From assembly GCF_947179015.1 (NCBI RefSeq), contig NZ_CAMXCM010000003.1, forward strand, positions 223,495 to 287,494: a DNA stretch of 64,000 nucleotides, in the 5' to 3' direction. Of this stretch, positions 25,032 through 34,175 are shown in pieces. Position numbers and translations under genes: made by a program. The stretch's first letter is position 1. Every line of letters begins with the position of its first letter. The notes beneath the pieces were generated by a model. It was not told the DNA's origin and made no database searches. It saw only the letters and a list, made by a program, of their open reading frames with translations. Origin of the DNA: Commensalibacter communis. GTDB lineage: Bacteria > Pseudomonadota > Alphaproteobacteria > Acetobacterales > Acetobacteraceae.

Positions 25032-25790
25032 TTAATAACGAACCAAACCACCATCAATATTGAAGGTCACACCATTCACATAATTCGCCAAATCAGAAGC
25101 TAAAAATAAAATTCCATTGGCGATGTCTTGTGGAAAAGCATGCTGTCTAAGCGGAATAGATTCTATAGCTTTTTTGTAAATTTCTTGATCCATATTTTCG
25201 CTAATAATTGAAGTGCCAGTCATGCCAGGGCAAATCGTATTGGTTGTTATATTATATGGACCAGCTTCTCTGGCGATGCCTTTGCTGAAAGACATGATAG
25301 CGCCTTTGGTAGCTCCATAACAAGTATTGCCCAGAAAACCACCGCCAACTTCTCCAGCGACTGAAGAAATATTAATAATTCTGCCCCATTTATTTTTCAT
25401 CATGTGAGGAAGGGTTTTTTTTGTTAACATAAAGACACTTTTTACATTAATATCAAATAGTTTTTCCCATTCACTGACAGAAACATCAATAATATCACCA
25501 GTACAAATAATTCCAGCGTTATTAACCAGAATATCTAAAGACTTATCTTGTTTAATAATATTATCAATAAGGCTCGTTGTGTCTGTATCAGAAGAAACAT
25601 CACAATAGATAAATCTTGCATTATAATTTTCTTGTTGAAGTTTTTTTACGGCTTCTTCACCAGCAGCTTTATTTATATCACTGATAATGACCTGAGCACC
25701 TGCTTGGCATAATGTTTTAGCAGTTTCGAAACCTATACCTTGGGCCGCACCGGTAACCAAAGCAACTTTGTTATTAAGATCAATTTTCAT
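25032..25790 (-). CDS. short-chain dehydrogenase, probable acetoin/diacetyl reductase
   Basis: The 252-residue classical SDR has the NAD-binding TGAAQGIGFETA near residue 12, NNAG, the catalytic serine in INISSVAGEVGG, YGATK (Y and K), and a C-terminal NVDGG-like end (FNIDGGLVRY). The operon with budA suggests it reduces acetoin to 2,3-butanediol or diacetyl to acetoin; sequence alone cannot fix the substrate. The frame opens at 25826, but ATG 25790 has AAGGA seven bases upstream, so I prefer it. Confidence 0.82.
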   Translation of the reverse strand: MKIDLNNKVALVTGAAQGIGFETAKTLCQAGAQVIISDINKAAGEEAVKKLQQENYNARFIYCDVSSDTDTTSLIDNIIKQDKSLDILVNNAGIICTGDIIDVSVSEWEKLFDINVKSVFMLTKKTLPHMMKNKWGRIINISSVAGEVGGGFLGNTCYGATKGAIMSFSKGIAREAGPYNITTNTICPGMTGTSIISENMDQEIYKKAIESIPLRQHAFPQDIANGILFLASDLANYVNGVTFNIDGGLVRY

Positions 25791-25896
25791 GTTCATATCC
25801 TTATAGTGAGTTGATATGTTCATCATATCGTTGATAGAATTGTCCTCAATCTATAAAAACTAAACCTTGGTGAAGCAGAACTTAAACAGGATGATG

Positions 25897-26793
25897 ATGG
25901 TTAATATTCCCTTGAATTTATTTAATGTGTTTTTAGCATCTGCTGAGCAACAATCCTTTAAAGCTGCTGGTGAAAAGCTTTGCTTAACAACCAGTGCGGT
26001 CAGTCAATCCATTAAAAAACTAGAGGATCTTTTGGGTGTATTATTATTTCATCGCAAAACAAACGCGGTGGAGCTAACACCTTCAGGCGTTGAGTTGCTA
26101 GAATATGTTAAGGCTGGAATCAATGAGATCGAAAAGGGCATTCAGCACATTACCAAACAGAATGATACGATTTCTATTTTTTGCCCTCCTGGTATAGCGT
26201 CAGAGCTGTTATCGCCATTTATGTTCAAAATTATTGCAGAGGGCTTTCAAAATATACGCATTGAATCTAACGAACAATTTTCCTATAACACTTACAGTCA
26301 ATATGACCTTGCCATCATCCTAGATGAAACCGAAAAACAAGCTAAAAATACGCTTTATCTGGGACCTGATTATTACTTTCCCTTTTGTCATAAAACGATA
26401 TATGACCAAATTAATTCTATTGATGATTTGTATAAGATGTTCCTTTTTCATCATGATTTCAGCAGGATTAGTTGGAAGGAATGGTTCGCGTATAATGATA
26501 TTACCTATACACCCCAGAAAACCCTAACGTTTACCAGAGCTGCACAACTTTTGTCTTCAGTAGATAATGGGTTAGGGGTTGGGCTTGAATCCTCTAGGTT
26601 ATTGGCGAAAAAATTAGTTTCAGGTGACTATCGTTTATGTAACTTGCCCAACCTCAAACCAGTTAAAAAAGATATTACGTGGCTTTATATCAACTCCAAT
26701 AAAAAAGAGAATAAGCAAATACTCTTCTTAAGAGATCTAGTATTAGAATATTGTTCAACAGACATAGAGGGGAGGCTAAAGTGTTTAGGTTAG
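25897..26793 (+). CDS. LysR-family transcriptional regulator, probable regulator of the acetoin genes
   Basis: The 298-residue protein has an N-terminal winged helix-turn-helix (LNLFNVFLASAEQQSFKAAGEKLCLTTSAVSQSIKKLEDLLGVLLFHR, then ELTPSG) and a LysR substrate-binding domain from about 85. It is transcribed divergently from the SDR-budA pair with about 100 bp between. This is the standard arrangement for a LysR activator of its neighbours (compare AlsR/BudR). I chose the third of three consecutive ATGs (25897) because AGG lies six bases ahead; the frame itself extends to a TTG at 25867. Confidence 0.85.
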   Translation: MVNIPLNLFNVFLASAEQQSFKAAGEKLCLTTSAVSQSIKKLEDLLGVLLFHRKTNAVELTPSGVELLEYVKAGINEIEKGIQHITKQNDTISIFCPPGIASELLSPFMFKIIAEGFQNIRIESNEQFSYNTYSQYDLAIILDETEKQAKNTLYLGPDYYFPFCHKTIYDQINSIDDLYKMFLFHHDFSRISWKEWFAYNDITYTPQKTLTFTRAAQLLSSVDNGLGVGLESSRLLAKKLVSGDYRLCNLPNLKPVKKDITWLYINSNKKENKQILFLRDLVLEYCSTDIEGRLKCLG

Positions 26794-26821
26794 ATATGAT
26801 TATACAATTAACCAATCAAAG

Positions 26822-27646
26822 CTATAATATGTTTAATATTTTTAGTGATTTATAAGTTAAATCATTACGTAAAGAAAGTGAAAGATTAGGTTTCATTTCA
26901 AGGTTTAATGAAAAAGCAATTTTATCGCCATTAGGCTTTTCAACCCATCCCGTTAACCAACCTATCCGTGGATTTTTATTTACGCCTAAGCCACTTTTTG
27001 CGTAAATTTTATTTCCATTTTTCTGAGTAATAAAGAGCATTTGTTGTACATCGTTTTGTACTTGCTTTTTAAATGGCAGTTGTTGGTATGCAAACTGATA
27101 AGCAAACTGAGCCTCTTGCACAGGAGTTATTTTTAGTGGTCCTACTAACCAAAATTTATCAACTTGGTTACCAATTGTTTCATTTCCATAATGGATACGT
27201 TTAATTTCTTTTTGCATCAAAGATAATCCTGTTCGGCGTGCCAATGCCTGATAAACAGGCACTGCAGATAGTCGCGTTGCCTCGCCAAGGGTCATGTCTT
27301 TTTCCCAAGAGGATAGCATATGTTTTTTGCCATCCCATTTAAAGATTTCATTAGGAGTGGCAATATTATTTTCCAAGCCGATTAATGCATTGACCATTTT
27401 AAAAGTAGATGCCGGAACATAATAGGTTTGAGCTCGTTGTAACGCATTTCCAAAAGTTTGAATTACATTTTTATTATCGATAACCAAAACACCTTGAATA
27501 TGTGCTTGATTAAAAAGTTGTTGGATATCGTTTTGTTGCTTATGTGTATAGTCGATATTTGTTTGTTGGCTATGGGCAACAGGCACGAATGCACAAATAC
27601 CATATATTGCAACAACCGTCTTTGAAAGCATCCATGTTTTTTTCAT
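26822..27646 (-). CDS. class D (OXA-type) beta-lactamase
   Basis: The 274-residue protein has a signal peptide (cleavage after about AHS, residue 26) and all class D motifs: S80-T-F-K83 in YYVPASTFKM (nucleophile serine and the lysine that is carboxylated), S127-A-V, Y153-G-N (IHYGNETIGNQ), a conserved FWL tryptophan (W166), and K217-S-G. It is therefore a plausible active penicillinase in the periplasm; hydrolysis spectrum cannot be told. It is convergent with the LysR gene and 36 bp behind the TIGR02302 gene. No resistance-island or integron features surround it, so it looks like a resident chromosomal gene. Confidence 0.92.
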   Translation of the reverse strand: MKKTWMLSKTVVAIYGICAFVPVAHSQQTNIDYTHKQQNDIQQLFNQAHIQGVLVIDNKNVIQTFGNALQRAQTYYVPASTFKMVNALIGLENNIATPNEIFKWDGKKHMLSSWEKDMTLGEATRLSAVPVYQALARRTGLSLMQKEIKRIHYGNETIGNQVDKFWLVGPLKITPVQEAQFAYQFAYQQLPFKKQVQNDVQQMLFITQKNGNKIYAKSGLGVNKNPRIGWLTGWVEKPNGDKIAFSLNLEMKPNLSLSLRNDLTYKSLKILNIL

Positions 27647-27682
27647 TTTGATCTCTTATTAAATATTTATAACTACCGTTTA

Positions 27683-30313
27683 TCAAAACATATTTAATAA
27701 TCGATAAATATAATCTAAATCTTTATTGGAACGATTAGGATCATCCGCTCTCTTTCTCAGTTCTTCTTCGATTTGTCTCGCATTGGATGCATTTCCTGAT
27801 AAATCAATTGGATTATTATCTTGATCCTGAGATCTGCCTAGAGGATCGTACTTTTTATCAGGAGAAGCTTTATTTGCAGAGGAGGGATCTTCCTTAGGAT
27901 TACTCGCTGTGAAAACAGGAAAGAAATTAGAGAAGCGTTGTGCTTGTTGCTGCATCGTTTGCTTTGCTGATTGCTTGCCTTTTTGTAAATCAACAAGCGC
28001 TTTTTGTTGAGCCTCCGAGGCTTTGAGATCATCTTTATTTTGTAAATATTGATGTGCCGTATTCATGTCTTTTTGAGCATCGTCAAGGTTTTTAATCGGT
28101 TGCTTCGTAATTGCTTGCATTTGTGCTTGCAGCTTTTTTAATGAATCGATTAAATCTTGTTGTTCTTGCGTGCTTTGTTCAAGAGATGGGATAGATTTTT
28201 TAGCTTTCTCTTCTGTTTTTTGAGGTGTAATTTGTTTTAATAATTCAGGTGTCGAAAGTTGATTTAACTCTTGGTTAGGACGCAATAGAATAGGAACGGA
28301 TTTGTTCAATCTGGCATAAGTTTGGTTTAATAAATCTTGTTGTTTTTTGGTCAGTAATTCAAGTTCTTTAGTCAGTTTTTCCATTTCTTTTTGAGATTTA
28401 ACATGGTCTTCCAGCTTTTTTAAATCTTCAGCAGTGGCATTGCGCATCGTGCTTAAGACTTGATTGGTATATTCCAATTGTTGCATGGCTTTATCCATGT
28501 CACCATTTTCCATGTTTTTGGACATCCCTTTGAACATATCTTGAAAAGAACGCGTGCTGGTAAATTGAACCTCTTTACCATCGGAATCTTGAGGTTGGTC
28601 CTTGGCATTTTGTTTTGCCATTGCCATCATTTTTTGTGCAACGGCATTTTGTAAGCGCTCTAATCTTCTGTTTAGCTCTTGCCGATCTTGATTGGTGATC
28701 TTGTCTTTTCCTAAACGCTGCATTTTGTCGAGTTGCTCTTGCACACTGGCTTGGGCAGCACGAATTTCTATGTTCGCTTTGGCAATATCAGAATTGCTAT
28801 TCTTTCTTTCTTCTGTATCAAGAATCAAATCCCATAAACGGGATAAGGTTTGAGCTTTAACTTGCGCTGTATTGGTATGAGCATTTTCAAGATAATAGAT
28901 AATACCAACATAGTTCAAAAATAAGTCATAATCACTAAAAGCATTCGGGATTTTTTGTAACTCTATGAGTGCTGTGATCGTATCATTTTTAGAAATCTGA
29001 TCGGTTCCATAAGCTTGTCGAATTTGGTTCAGCTTTTGCGCAATGGGTGAGGAAAATATCCGTTTAGGTAAAGTAAAATCGATTATTTTACTGTTCGCTG
29101 TTTGTCCTGTGACGTCTGTGGCACTGAGCGTTGCTTGGGCATTATTACCAGCCCAAATACTACTGGATAAATCTTGATATAAAGTTTGAGTAATGTTTTT
29201 CGGATGATCGCCCAAAGGTAATGTTAAAGAGAGGATATGCTCTTGGGGATGATTATTATCTTTGGGCAAATTAACGGTTAACTGTAAAGATTCAATACCG
29301 TAATGTTGTGTTACTTTGAAAGCAAACGCAGTTTTCCAATCATATTGACTTTTTTGGATCGGACTGGTCCAAGTGATTTTTGGGGGAAGATTATCAGGAA
29401 GATTAAAAGTCCAAGCTGCTATAACACGACCTCTGCTGTTAACTTGTAATATACCAGATTTTTGAATAGTCCCTTCAACTTGCCATTGATTATTTTCAAG
29501 CTGTTGAATGGAAACTTGATCTAAAACAGTATTTTGTTCAGGATTAATAAGTTCAGGCGCTTGTTTCAGATCAGACAAAGCAATATGTAAACGCCCTTTT
29601 GGATCAGTAGCAATTGTCTCTGTTCTGGATTTAATGTAAATAGGTGCAGCCCCACTATAAGTAGGGGGAATAATCCATGCTTGGATTTTGGGTAGAGCCA
29701 TTGTTGCATCGTCATATCCAGGACGCAAAGCTGATAACAAGCGCGAAGATGAAATATAATGATGATGAGACACAAAGAGCGCTGCAAAGAAGCATAATGT
29801 AACAATAGCTACGCGGTTTAGACATAAATATTTTTTAAATATTTTTGGAAAACCAACTTTTAAGCTTGGAAAATCTTTGTAAATTCTTTGTAAATGATTA
29901 TTCCAGACGGTTTTACTGTCGATTTGCGTTGGCGTGTCATATAAGGTTTGTAATGGTTGGTGGGACAGATTATTGATCTGTTCTAATCTTTGCAATATTT
30001 CTTTAAAAGAAGGTAACGAAATATGCTTTACTTGATAAATAATAGCTCCAATACTGCTAATACCTAGGATAAAGAGCAGGAACCCACGAAGAAAATCAGG
30101 TAAAAGCTGAGGAAGCCCCAGTAATCCCAAACATAGATATATCCCCCATAAAGAGGAGAAGGTTAAAAAAATAGGCCAATATTTCTCAATAACAGTATTT
30201 GTCTTGGTTAGAAATATAGCTTTTTTAATCTGTGCTTTATGGTCTGGGGATATATTCATTAATTTACAAAGCAGGTTAAGAGTTTTTTGGATACCAAGAA
30301 GGAATAATTTCAT
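27683..30313 (-). CDS. TIGR02302/DUF4175 family membrane protein
   Basis: The 876-residue protein is an alphaproteobacterial envelope protein of unknown function. Two N-terminal membrane helices lie at about 48-95, a third at about 165-185 (VAIVTLCFFAALFVSH), then a beta-rich periplasmic region. A long K/Q/E-rich region with strong coiled-coil character (about 480-790, many QQ, MAKQNAKDQ and LEQ patterns) is followed by the conserved end DPLGR and a C-terminal DLDYIYRLLNMF. The frame overlaps the lysA stop by 38 bp; an alternative ATG at 30259 would remove the overlap. Placement directly behind lysA is typical for the family. Confidence 0.88.
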   Translation of the reverse strand: MKLFLLGIQKTLNLLCKLMNISPDHKAQIKKAIFLTKTNTVIEKYWPIFLTFSSLWGIYLCLGLLGLPQLLPDFLRGFLLFILGISSIGAIIYQVKHISLPSFKEILQRLEQINNLSHQPLQTLYDTPTQIDSKTVWNNHLQRIYKDFPSLKVGFPKIFKKYLCLNRVAIVTLCFFAALFVSHHHYISSSRLLSALRPGYDDATMALPKIQAWIIPPTYSGAAPIYIKSRTETIATDPKGRLHIALSDLKQAPELINPEQNTVLDQVSIQQLENNQWQVEGTIQKSGILQVNSRGRVIAAWTFNLPDNLPPKITWTSPIQKSQYDWKTAFAFKVTQHYGIESLQLTVNLPKDNNHPQEHILSLTLPLGDHPKNITQTLYQDLSSSIWAGNNAQATLSATDVTGQTANSKIIDFTLPKRIFSSPIAQKLNQIRQAYGTDQISKNDTITALIELQKIPNAFSDYDLFLNYVGIIYYLENAHTNTAQVKAQTLSRLWDLILDTEERKNSNSDIAKANIEIRAAQASVQEQLDKMQRLGKDKITNQDRQELNRRLERLQNAVAQKMMAMAKQNAKDQPQDSDGKEVQFTSTRSFQDMFKGMSKNMENGDMDKAMQQLEYTNQVLSTMRNATAEDLKKLEDHVKSQKEMEKLTKELELLTKKQQDLLNQTYARLNKSVPILLRPNQELNQLSTPELLKQITPQKTEEKAKKSIPSLEQSTQEQQDLIDSLKKLQAQMQAITKQPIKNLDDAQKDMNTAHQYLQNKDDLKASEAQQKALVDLQKGKQSAKQTMQQQAQRFSNFFPVFTASNPKEDPSSANKASPDKKYDPLGRSQDQDNNPIDLSGNASNARQIEEELRKRADDPNRSNKDLDYIYRLLNMF

Positions 30314-31616
30314 CCTTCCATAAATCTTCGATGGTTTGACGCGGTTGAATAATGGCAGATTGATTGCCAGAAGTCATAATTTGTGCTGCCATAGGACGTG
30401 CGTTATAAGTAGAGCTCATTACGCTGCCATAAGCACCAGCATCTAAAATGGCCACAAAATCACCAGGTTGCAAATTGGGTAATAAGCGATCTCTGGCAAA
30501 AATATCGCTGGATTCACAAACAGGACCATCAATATTTAAAGATTGATAAGGGCGTCGATAGATTTCTGGATTAATTGGCAAAATACCATGCCACGCATCA
30601 TACATGGCAGGACGAACCAAATCATTCATTGCAGCATCAATGATAATGAAAGGTGCTACATCAGAGCCATTGCTTTTATGCATAACAACTTTGCCGATCA
30701 GAACCCCAGATGGGCCGACAAGCCATCGCCCAGGCTCTATGCCAAGTTTCAGATCTAAAGGCGCCAATACTTCTTTCATCAAGGCAGCAATGGCACTAGG
30801 GCTGGCCTCTTGCTCATCATGATAAGAAATACCAAACCCACCCCCACAATCCAATGTCGAAACTTCTAATCCTTGATTGCGCGCTTCATTAATCAGATCA
30901 ACCATTTTGACGAACGCTTGACGATAAGGATCGGTTGAAGAAATCTGACTGCCAATATGGACATCAAATCCTAATGGGGTAATATTTGGCAATTCATAGG
31001 CTTCTTTATAAACTTCAATCGCTTGTTTATAAGCGATACCGAATTTATTTTCTGCCAGTCCTGTTGTGATTTTGTGATGAGTTTTCGCATCTACATCAGG
31101 GTTAATCCGTAAACAAATGGCTGCATTTTTACCCATCGATTGGGCAATTTTTGATAATAAATGTAATTCCTCGCGGCTTTCTACATTAATTTGTGCAATT
31201 TGTGTTTCAATTGCTAGGCGTAATTCATCTTCAGTTTTACCAACACCAGAAAAGCAAATCTTTGAAGGATGTATTCCTGCTTTTAAGGCACGTTTCAATT
31301 CTCCGCCACTAACAATATCAGCCCCAGCGCCTTCTCTCGCCAGTAGATCTAAGATTGCTAAATGTCCGTTTGCTTTCATAGCGTAATGAATAGAAACGTC
31401 TAATTGTTCTGCTTTAAACGCTTGATCGAGTTTTTGATAGCGTGATTTCAAAATATCTGCATTCATTACCCATGTAGGGCTGCCATATTCTTGAGCAATT
31501 GCTTTTAAAGAAGTTTGTCCAAAATATAATCCTTCTTTTGCATTAATGGTAAAATCTGGATGATGTTGCAAAAGTGTTTGTAAGCTAGGGGGAAGCGATT
31601 GAATGGGCGAACTCAT
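30276..31616 (-). CDS. lysA: diaminopimelate decarboxylase
   Basis: LysA decarboxylates meso-DAP to lysine using PLP. The 446-residue fold-III protein has the PLP lysine K81 in HYAMKANGH, VSGGELKRAL, the phosphate loop (TLDCGGGFGISYH), FDVHIGSQI, EPGRWLVGPSG, and the C-terminal-half active-site CESSDIFARDR. The expected small lptM-like lipoprotein gene and argH lie upstream, but here an opposite-strand protease gene separates them. It completes the lysine route begun by dapD and dapE earlier in the window. Confidence 0.96.
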   Translation of the reverse strand: MSSPIQSLPPSLQTLLQHHPDFTINAKEGLYFGQTSLKAIAQEYGSPTWVMNADILKSRYQKLDQAFKAEQLDVSIHYAMKANGHLAILDLLAREGAGADIVSGGELKRALKAGIHPSKICFSGVGKTEDELRLAIETQIAQINVESREELHLLSKIAQSMGKNAAICLRINPDVDAKTHHKITTGLAENKFGIAYKQAIEVYKEAYELPNITPLGFDVHIGSQISSTDPYRQAFVKMVDLINEARNQGLEVSTLDCGGGFGISYHDEQEASPSAIAALMKEVLAPLDLKLGIEPGRWLVGPSGVLIGKVVMHKSNGSDVAPFIIIDAAMNDLVRPAMYDAWHGILPINPEIYRRPYQSLNIDGPVCESSDIFARDRLLPNLQPGDFVAILDAGAYGSVMSSTYNARPMAAQIMTSGNQSAIIQPRQTIEDLWKDEIIPSWYPKNS

Positions 31617-31768
31617 GGAAGTAAAAAGCCTTTACTATAGAATATACAAGTGAAGATAATATTATTATGATTACAGAAAGATAAAAAAGTAAGTGTATCT
31701 ATTCTTATCTAAACGTGCAAATAAGAAGTCAAGAAATAACGATTATTTTGATAAATAAAAAGAGATTG

Positions 31769-32542
31769 ATGATGACTTTATTTAAAGTTGTTTGCGTTTT
31801 AAGCCTTATACTCATAGGAAATGTTGGTTTAAGTGCTAAATATACAAAGGCACAGGGGAATTCTGAGCCAAAATTACCTGGTTTAAATAAAAATGATGAA
31901 CATCGTCAGGAAGTAGAAGTATCAGAAACGCCTTGGAGGATTATTGGACGAGTACAAACAAATGCAGGTCAAAAATGCACTGGCTTTCTGATTTCACCTA
32001 GGATTGTTGTAACCGCAGCACATTGTTTATGGATCAATAAAACTAAACAGTTTTTTGCGCCTCAATCAGTGCATTTTTTATTAGGATATCAACGACAAAA
32101 ATATAAAATAGCATCTCGCGTTCAACAGATTCTTCCTTCAGAGCCATATCGTCAGTTGATGTTAAGTAACAAGGATAATGATATTGTTTCAGATCGAGTT
32201 TATCTATTATTACCCAAAGATATTTTGCCTGCATCTGGCTTAGTGCCACTTGCCAAAGAGTTACCAAAAGAGAACACAGCTATTTGGCTGGGTGGGTATG
32301 AACAAGATCGTATAGAGGTTGTATATGTCGACAAAAATTGTTCGATACAAAAAGTCATACAAATCCCGAATATGCCATCTAAATTATTTCATTCTTGTCA
32401 AGCAACATATGGGAGCAGCGGTGCGCCTTTATTTGCAAAAGATTCAAACGGGAAATGGACCATTATTGGCATACAAATTGCTGCCTATGGAAATAAAGCA
32501 GGGGGCATTGCTGGTTCTTTGATAGAAGCAATCCATCAATAA
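31769..32542 (+). CDS. secreted trypsin-like (S1) serine protease
   Basis: The 257-residue protein (from ATG 31769) has a signal peptide (MMTLFKVVCVLSLILIGNVGL, cleavage near SAKYTKA). A chymotrypsin-fold domain follows, with H85 in VVTAAHC, a likely catalytic aspartate in NDIVSDRVYLL, and S217 in GSSGAP (GxSGxP). Two further cysteines in KNCS and HSCQ could pair. The frame extends 18 codons upstream, but that stretch is not signal-like. It resembles V8/glutamyl-endopeptidase-like trypsin proteins. It is on the strand opposite to its neighbours lysA and lptM and ends in a long hairpin, an arrangement suggesting insertion into an older gene row. Confidence 0.82.
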   Translation: MMTLFKVVCVLSLILIGNVGLSAKYTKAQGNSEPKLPGLNKNDEHRQEVEVSETPWRIIGRVQTNAGQKCTGFLISPRIVVTAAHCLWINKTKQFFAPQSVHFLLGYQRQKYKIASRVQQILPSEPYRQLMLSNKDNDIVSDRVYLLLPKDILPASGLVPLAKELPKENTAIWLGGYEQDRIEVVYVDKNCSIQKVIQIPNMPSKLFHSCQATYGSSGAPLFAKDSNGKWTIIGIQIAAYGNKAGGIAGSLIEAIHQ

Positions 32543-32575
32543 ATGTGCTTTATAGAATTGTCTATAAAGCACATT
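32542..32575. terminator. long hairpin between convergent genes
   Basis: AATGTGCTTTATA (32542-32554) pairs perfectly over 13 bp with 32563-32575 around an 8-nt loop. It starts at the last base of the protease gene and ends 7 bp before the lptM stop codon on the other strand, so it probably ends transcription in both directions although no strong T-run follows. Confidence 0.7.
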
Positions 32576-32581
32576 AGATCA

Positions 32582-32731
32582 TTAGTCGGCAGGTGGATAG
32601 TTGCGAGGATAAGTGATTTTATCTGCTGGACCTGGTGGTTTAGGCGAGCCTTTGCGTCCACAACCAGAAAGTTGAATGGTAACGATGGTTAAACAACTGA
32701 GTACCAAGCATAAAGAAATATATTTATTCAT
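32582..32731 (-). CDS. lptM: small lipoprotein, LptM/YifL-like
   Basis: A 49-residue protein read from ATG 32731, two bases after the argH stop. It has a basic start (MNKY), a hydrophobic core and the lipobox L-S-G-C with C24, then a short GRKGSPKPPGPADKITYPRNYPP tail. This matches LptM (YifL): the CG.KG.L/S-PxxP start after the lipid cysteine and the very short length. LptM binds LptD and aids assembly of the LPS translocon. In many proteobacteria it sits directly upstream of lysA or dapF, and in alphaproteobacteria between argH and lysA, which supports the call. Confidence 0.8.
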   Translation of the reverse strand: MNKYISLCLVLSCLTIVTIQLSGCGRKGSPKPPGPADKITYPRNYPPAD

Positions 32732-32733
32732 GA

Positions 32734-34140
32734 TTAATCCTGTAATAATTGTATCCATTTTTGAGCTTGGGCGCTGACATTACTTGGGGCAGTACCACCT
32801 TCACTAGTGCGCGATGCTAATGAAGATTCAACGCTTAGAACTGAAAAAATGTCGTTGGTAATGTTTGGTTCTATTTTTTGCATATCTTCCAATGAGACCT
32901 GATCCAATGTCAGATCCTTTTGTTCAGCCAAGCTAACGATTTGACCTGTCACATGATGTGCAGTACGAAACGGCATCTTTAATTTTTGCACCAACCAATC
33001 TGCTAGATCCGTCGCTGTCGAGAATCCAGATCCAGCCCAACGACGCATATTGTCTTTGTTGGCTTTTAAATCCCCAATCATGCCAGAACAAGCTGCTAAA
33101 CAAAGCATCATGGTGTCGGTTGCAGCAAATACTTGTTCTTTATCTTCCTGCATATCTTTGGCATAAGCCAAGGGAAGCCCCTTCATAACTGTTAATAACC
33201 CAATTAAAGCCCCAGAAACACGACCAATTTTTGCACGGACCAGTTCAGCTGCATCAGGATTACGCTTTTGCGGCATGATGGATGAGCCAGTCGTATAAGC
33301 GTCAGACAATTTTACAAAAGAAAATGGTGAAGAACACCAAATCACAATTTCCTCTGCTATTCTGGATAAATGCATCGCCATAACGGAAAGGGCGGATAAA
33401 TATTCCAAAGCAAAGTCACGATCAGACACTGCATCCAAAGAATTTGCCATAGGGCGGTCAAAGCCTAATAATTGAGCGGTCATTTGACGATCAATTGGAA
33501 AAGAAGTCCCAGCTAATGCAGCAGCTCCCAGAGGGCTTTCGTTCAATCGTTTACGTGCGTCAAGCAAACGACCTGTATCGCGGGATAGCATTTCAACATA
33601 GGCCAATAAATGATGTCCAAAAGTAACAGGCTGTGCAGATTGTAAATGCGTAAAACCTGGCATTGGTGTGTCCGCATATTCTTGTGCTCGTGTTGCCAAA
33701 GTAAGCATCAAGTGCTTTACAGACATTACCATCTCGTCAATATTATCACGAACCCATAAACGAAAATCTGTGGCAACTTGATCGTTTCTTGAACGTCCTG
33801 TATGTAATCTTTTACCGGCTTCACCAATATTATCAGCCAGCCGAGCTTCTATATTCATATGGATATCTTCAAGGGCACGACTAAATTGAAATTGATTATT
33901 TTCAATCTCAGTTTTGATCTGTTGTAAACCTTTGTGAATAGATTGCTTATCTTGTTCAGAAATAATACCAACTTTTGCCAACATTTCTGAATGTGCCAGT
34001 GATCCTTTGATATCTTGCTGCCATAATCTTTTATCGAAATCAATGGATGCATTAATCTGTTCCATAATCGCCGAAGGGCCTTCGGCAAAACGACCGCCCC
34101 ATTGCTGATTGGCTAGTTTTTTGTTGTTATCTTGTGTCAA
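32734..34140 (-). CDS. argH: argininosuccinate lyase
   Basis: ArgH splits argininosuccinate into arginine and fumarate. The 468-residue fumarase/aspartase-superfamily protein has [17 protein letters not shown] (113-130), [20 protein letters not shown] and the signature [12 protein letters not shown] (285-296). Translation appears to start at TTG 34140, as AGGAGC lies ten bases upstream and no ATG fits the family start [15 protein letters not shown]. The divergent radC frame touches it here. Confidence 0.95.
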   Translation of the reverse strand: MTQDNNKKLANQQWGGRFAEGPSAIMEQINASIDFDKRLWQQDIKGSLAHSEMLAKVGIISEQDKQSIHKGLQQIKTEIENNQFQFSRALEDIHMNIEARLADNIGEAGKRLHTGRSRNDQVATDFRLWVRDNIDEMVMSVKHLMLTLATRAQEYADTPMPGFTHLQSAQPVTFGHHLLAYVEMLSRDTGRLLDARKRLNESPLGAAALAGTSFPIDRQMTAQLLGFDRPMANSLDAVSDRDFALEYLSALSVMAMHLSRIAEEIVIWCSSPFSFVKLSDAYTTGSSIMPQKRNPDAAELVRAKIGRVSGALIGLLTVMKGLPLAYAKDMQEDKEQVFAATDTMMLCLAACSGMIGDLKANKDNMRRWAGSGFSTATDLADWLVQKLKMPFRTAHHVTGQIVSLAEQKDLTLDQVSLEDMQKIEPNITNDIFSVLSVESSLASRTSEGGTAPSNVSAQAQKWIQLLQD

Positions 34141-34148
34141 AAAATATA

Positions 34149-34154
34149 GCTCCT
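34149..34154 (-). promoter_or_regulatory. Shine-Dalgarno that fixes the TTG start of argH
   Basis: The minus strand reads AGGAGC at 34154-34149, ten bases before TTG 34140. It is the only good ribosome site near the argH N-terminus and so supports a TTG initiation codon. Confidence 0.6.
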
Positions 34155-34175
34155 AGAATATGTGTATATATTATT

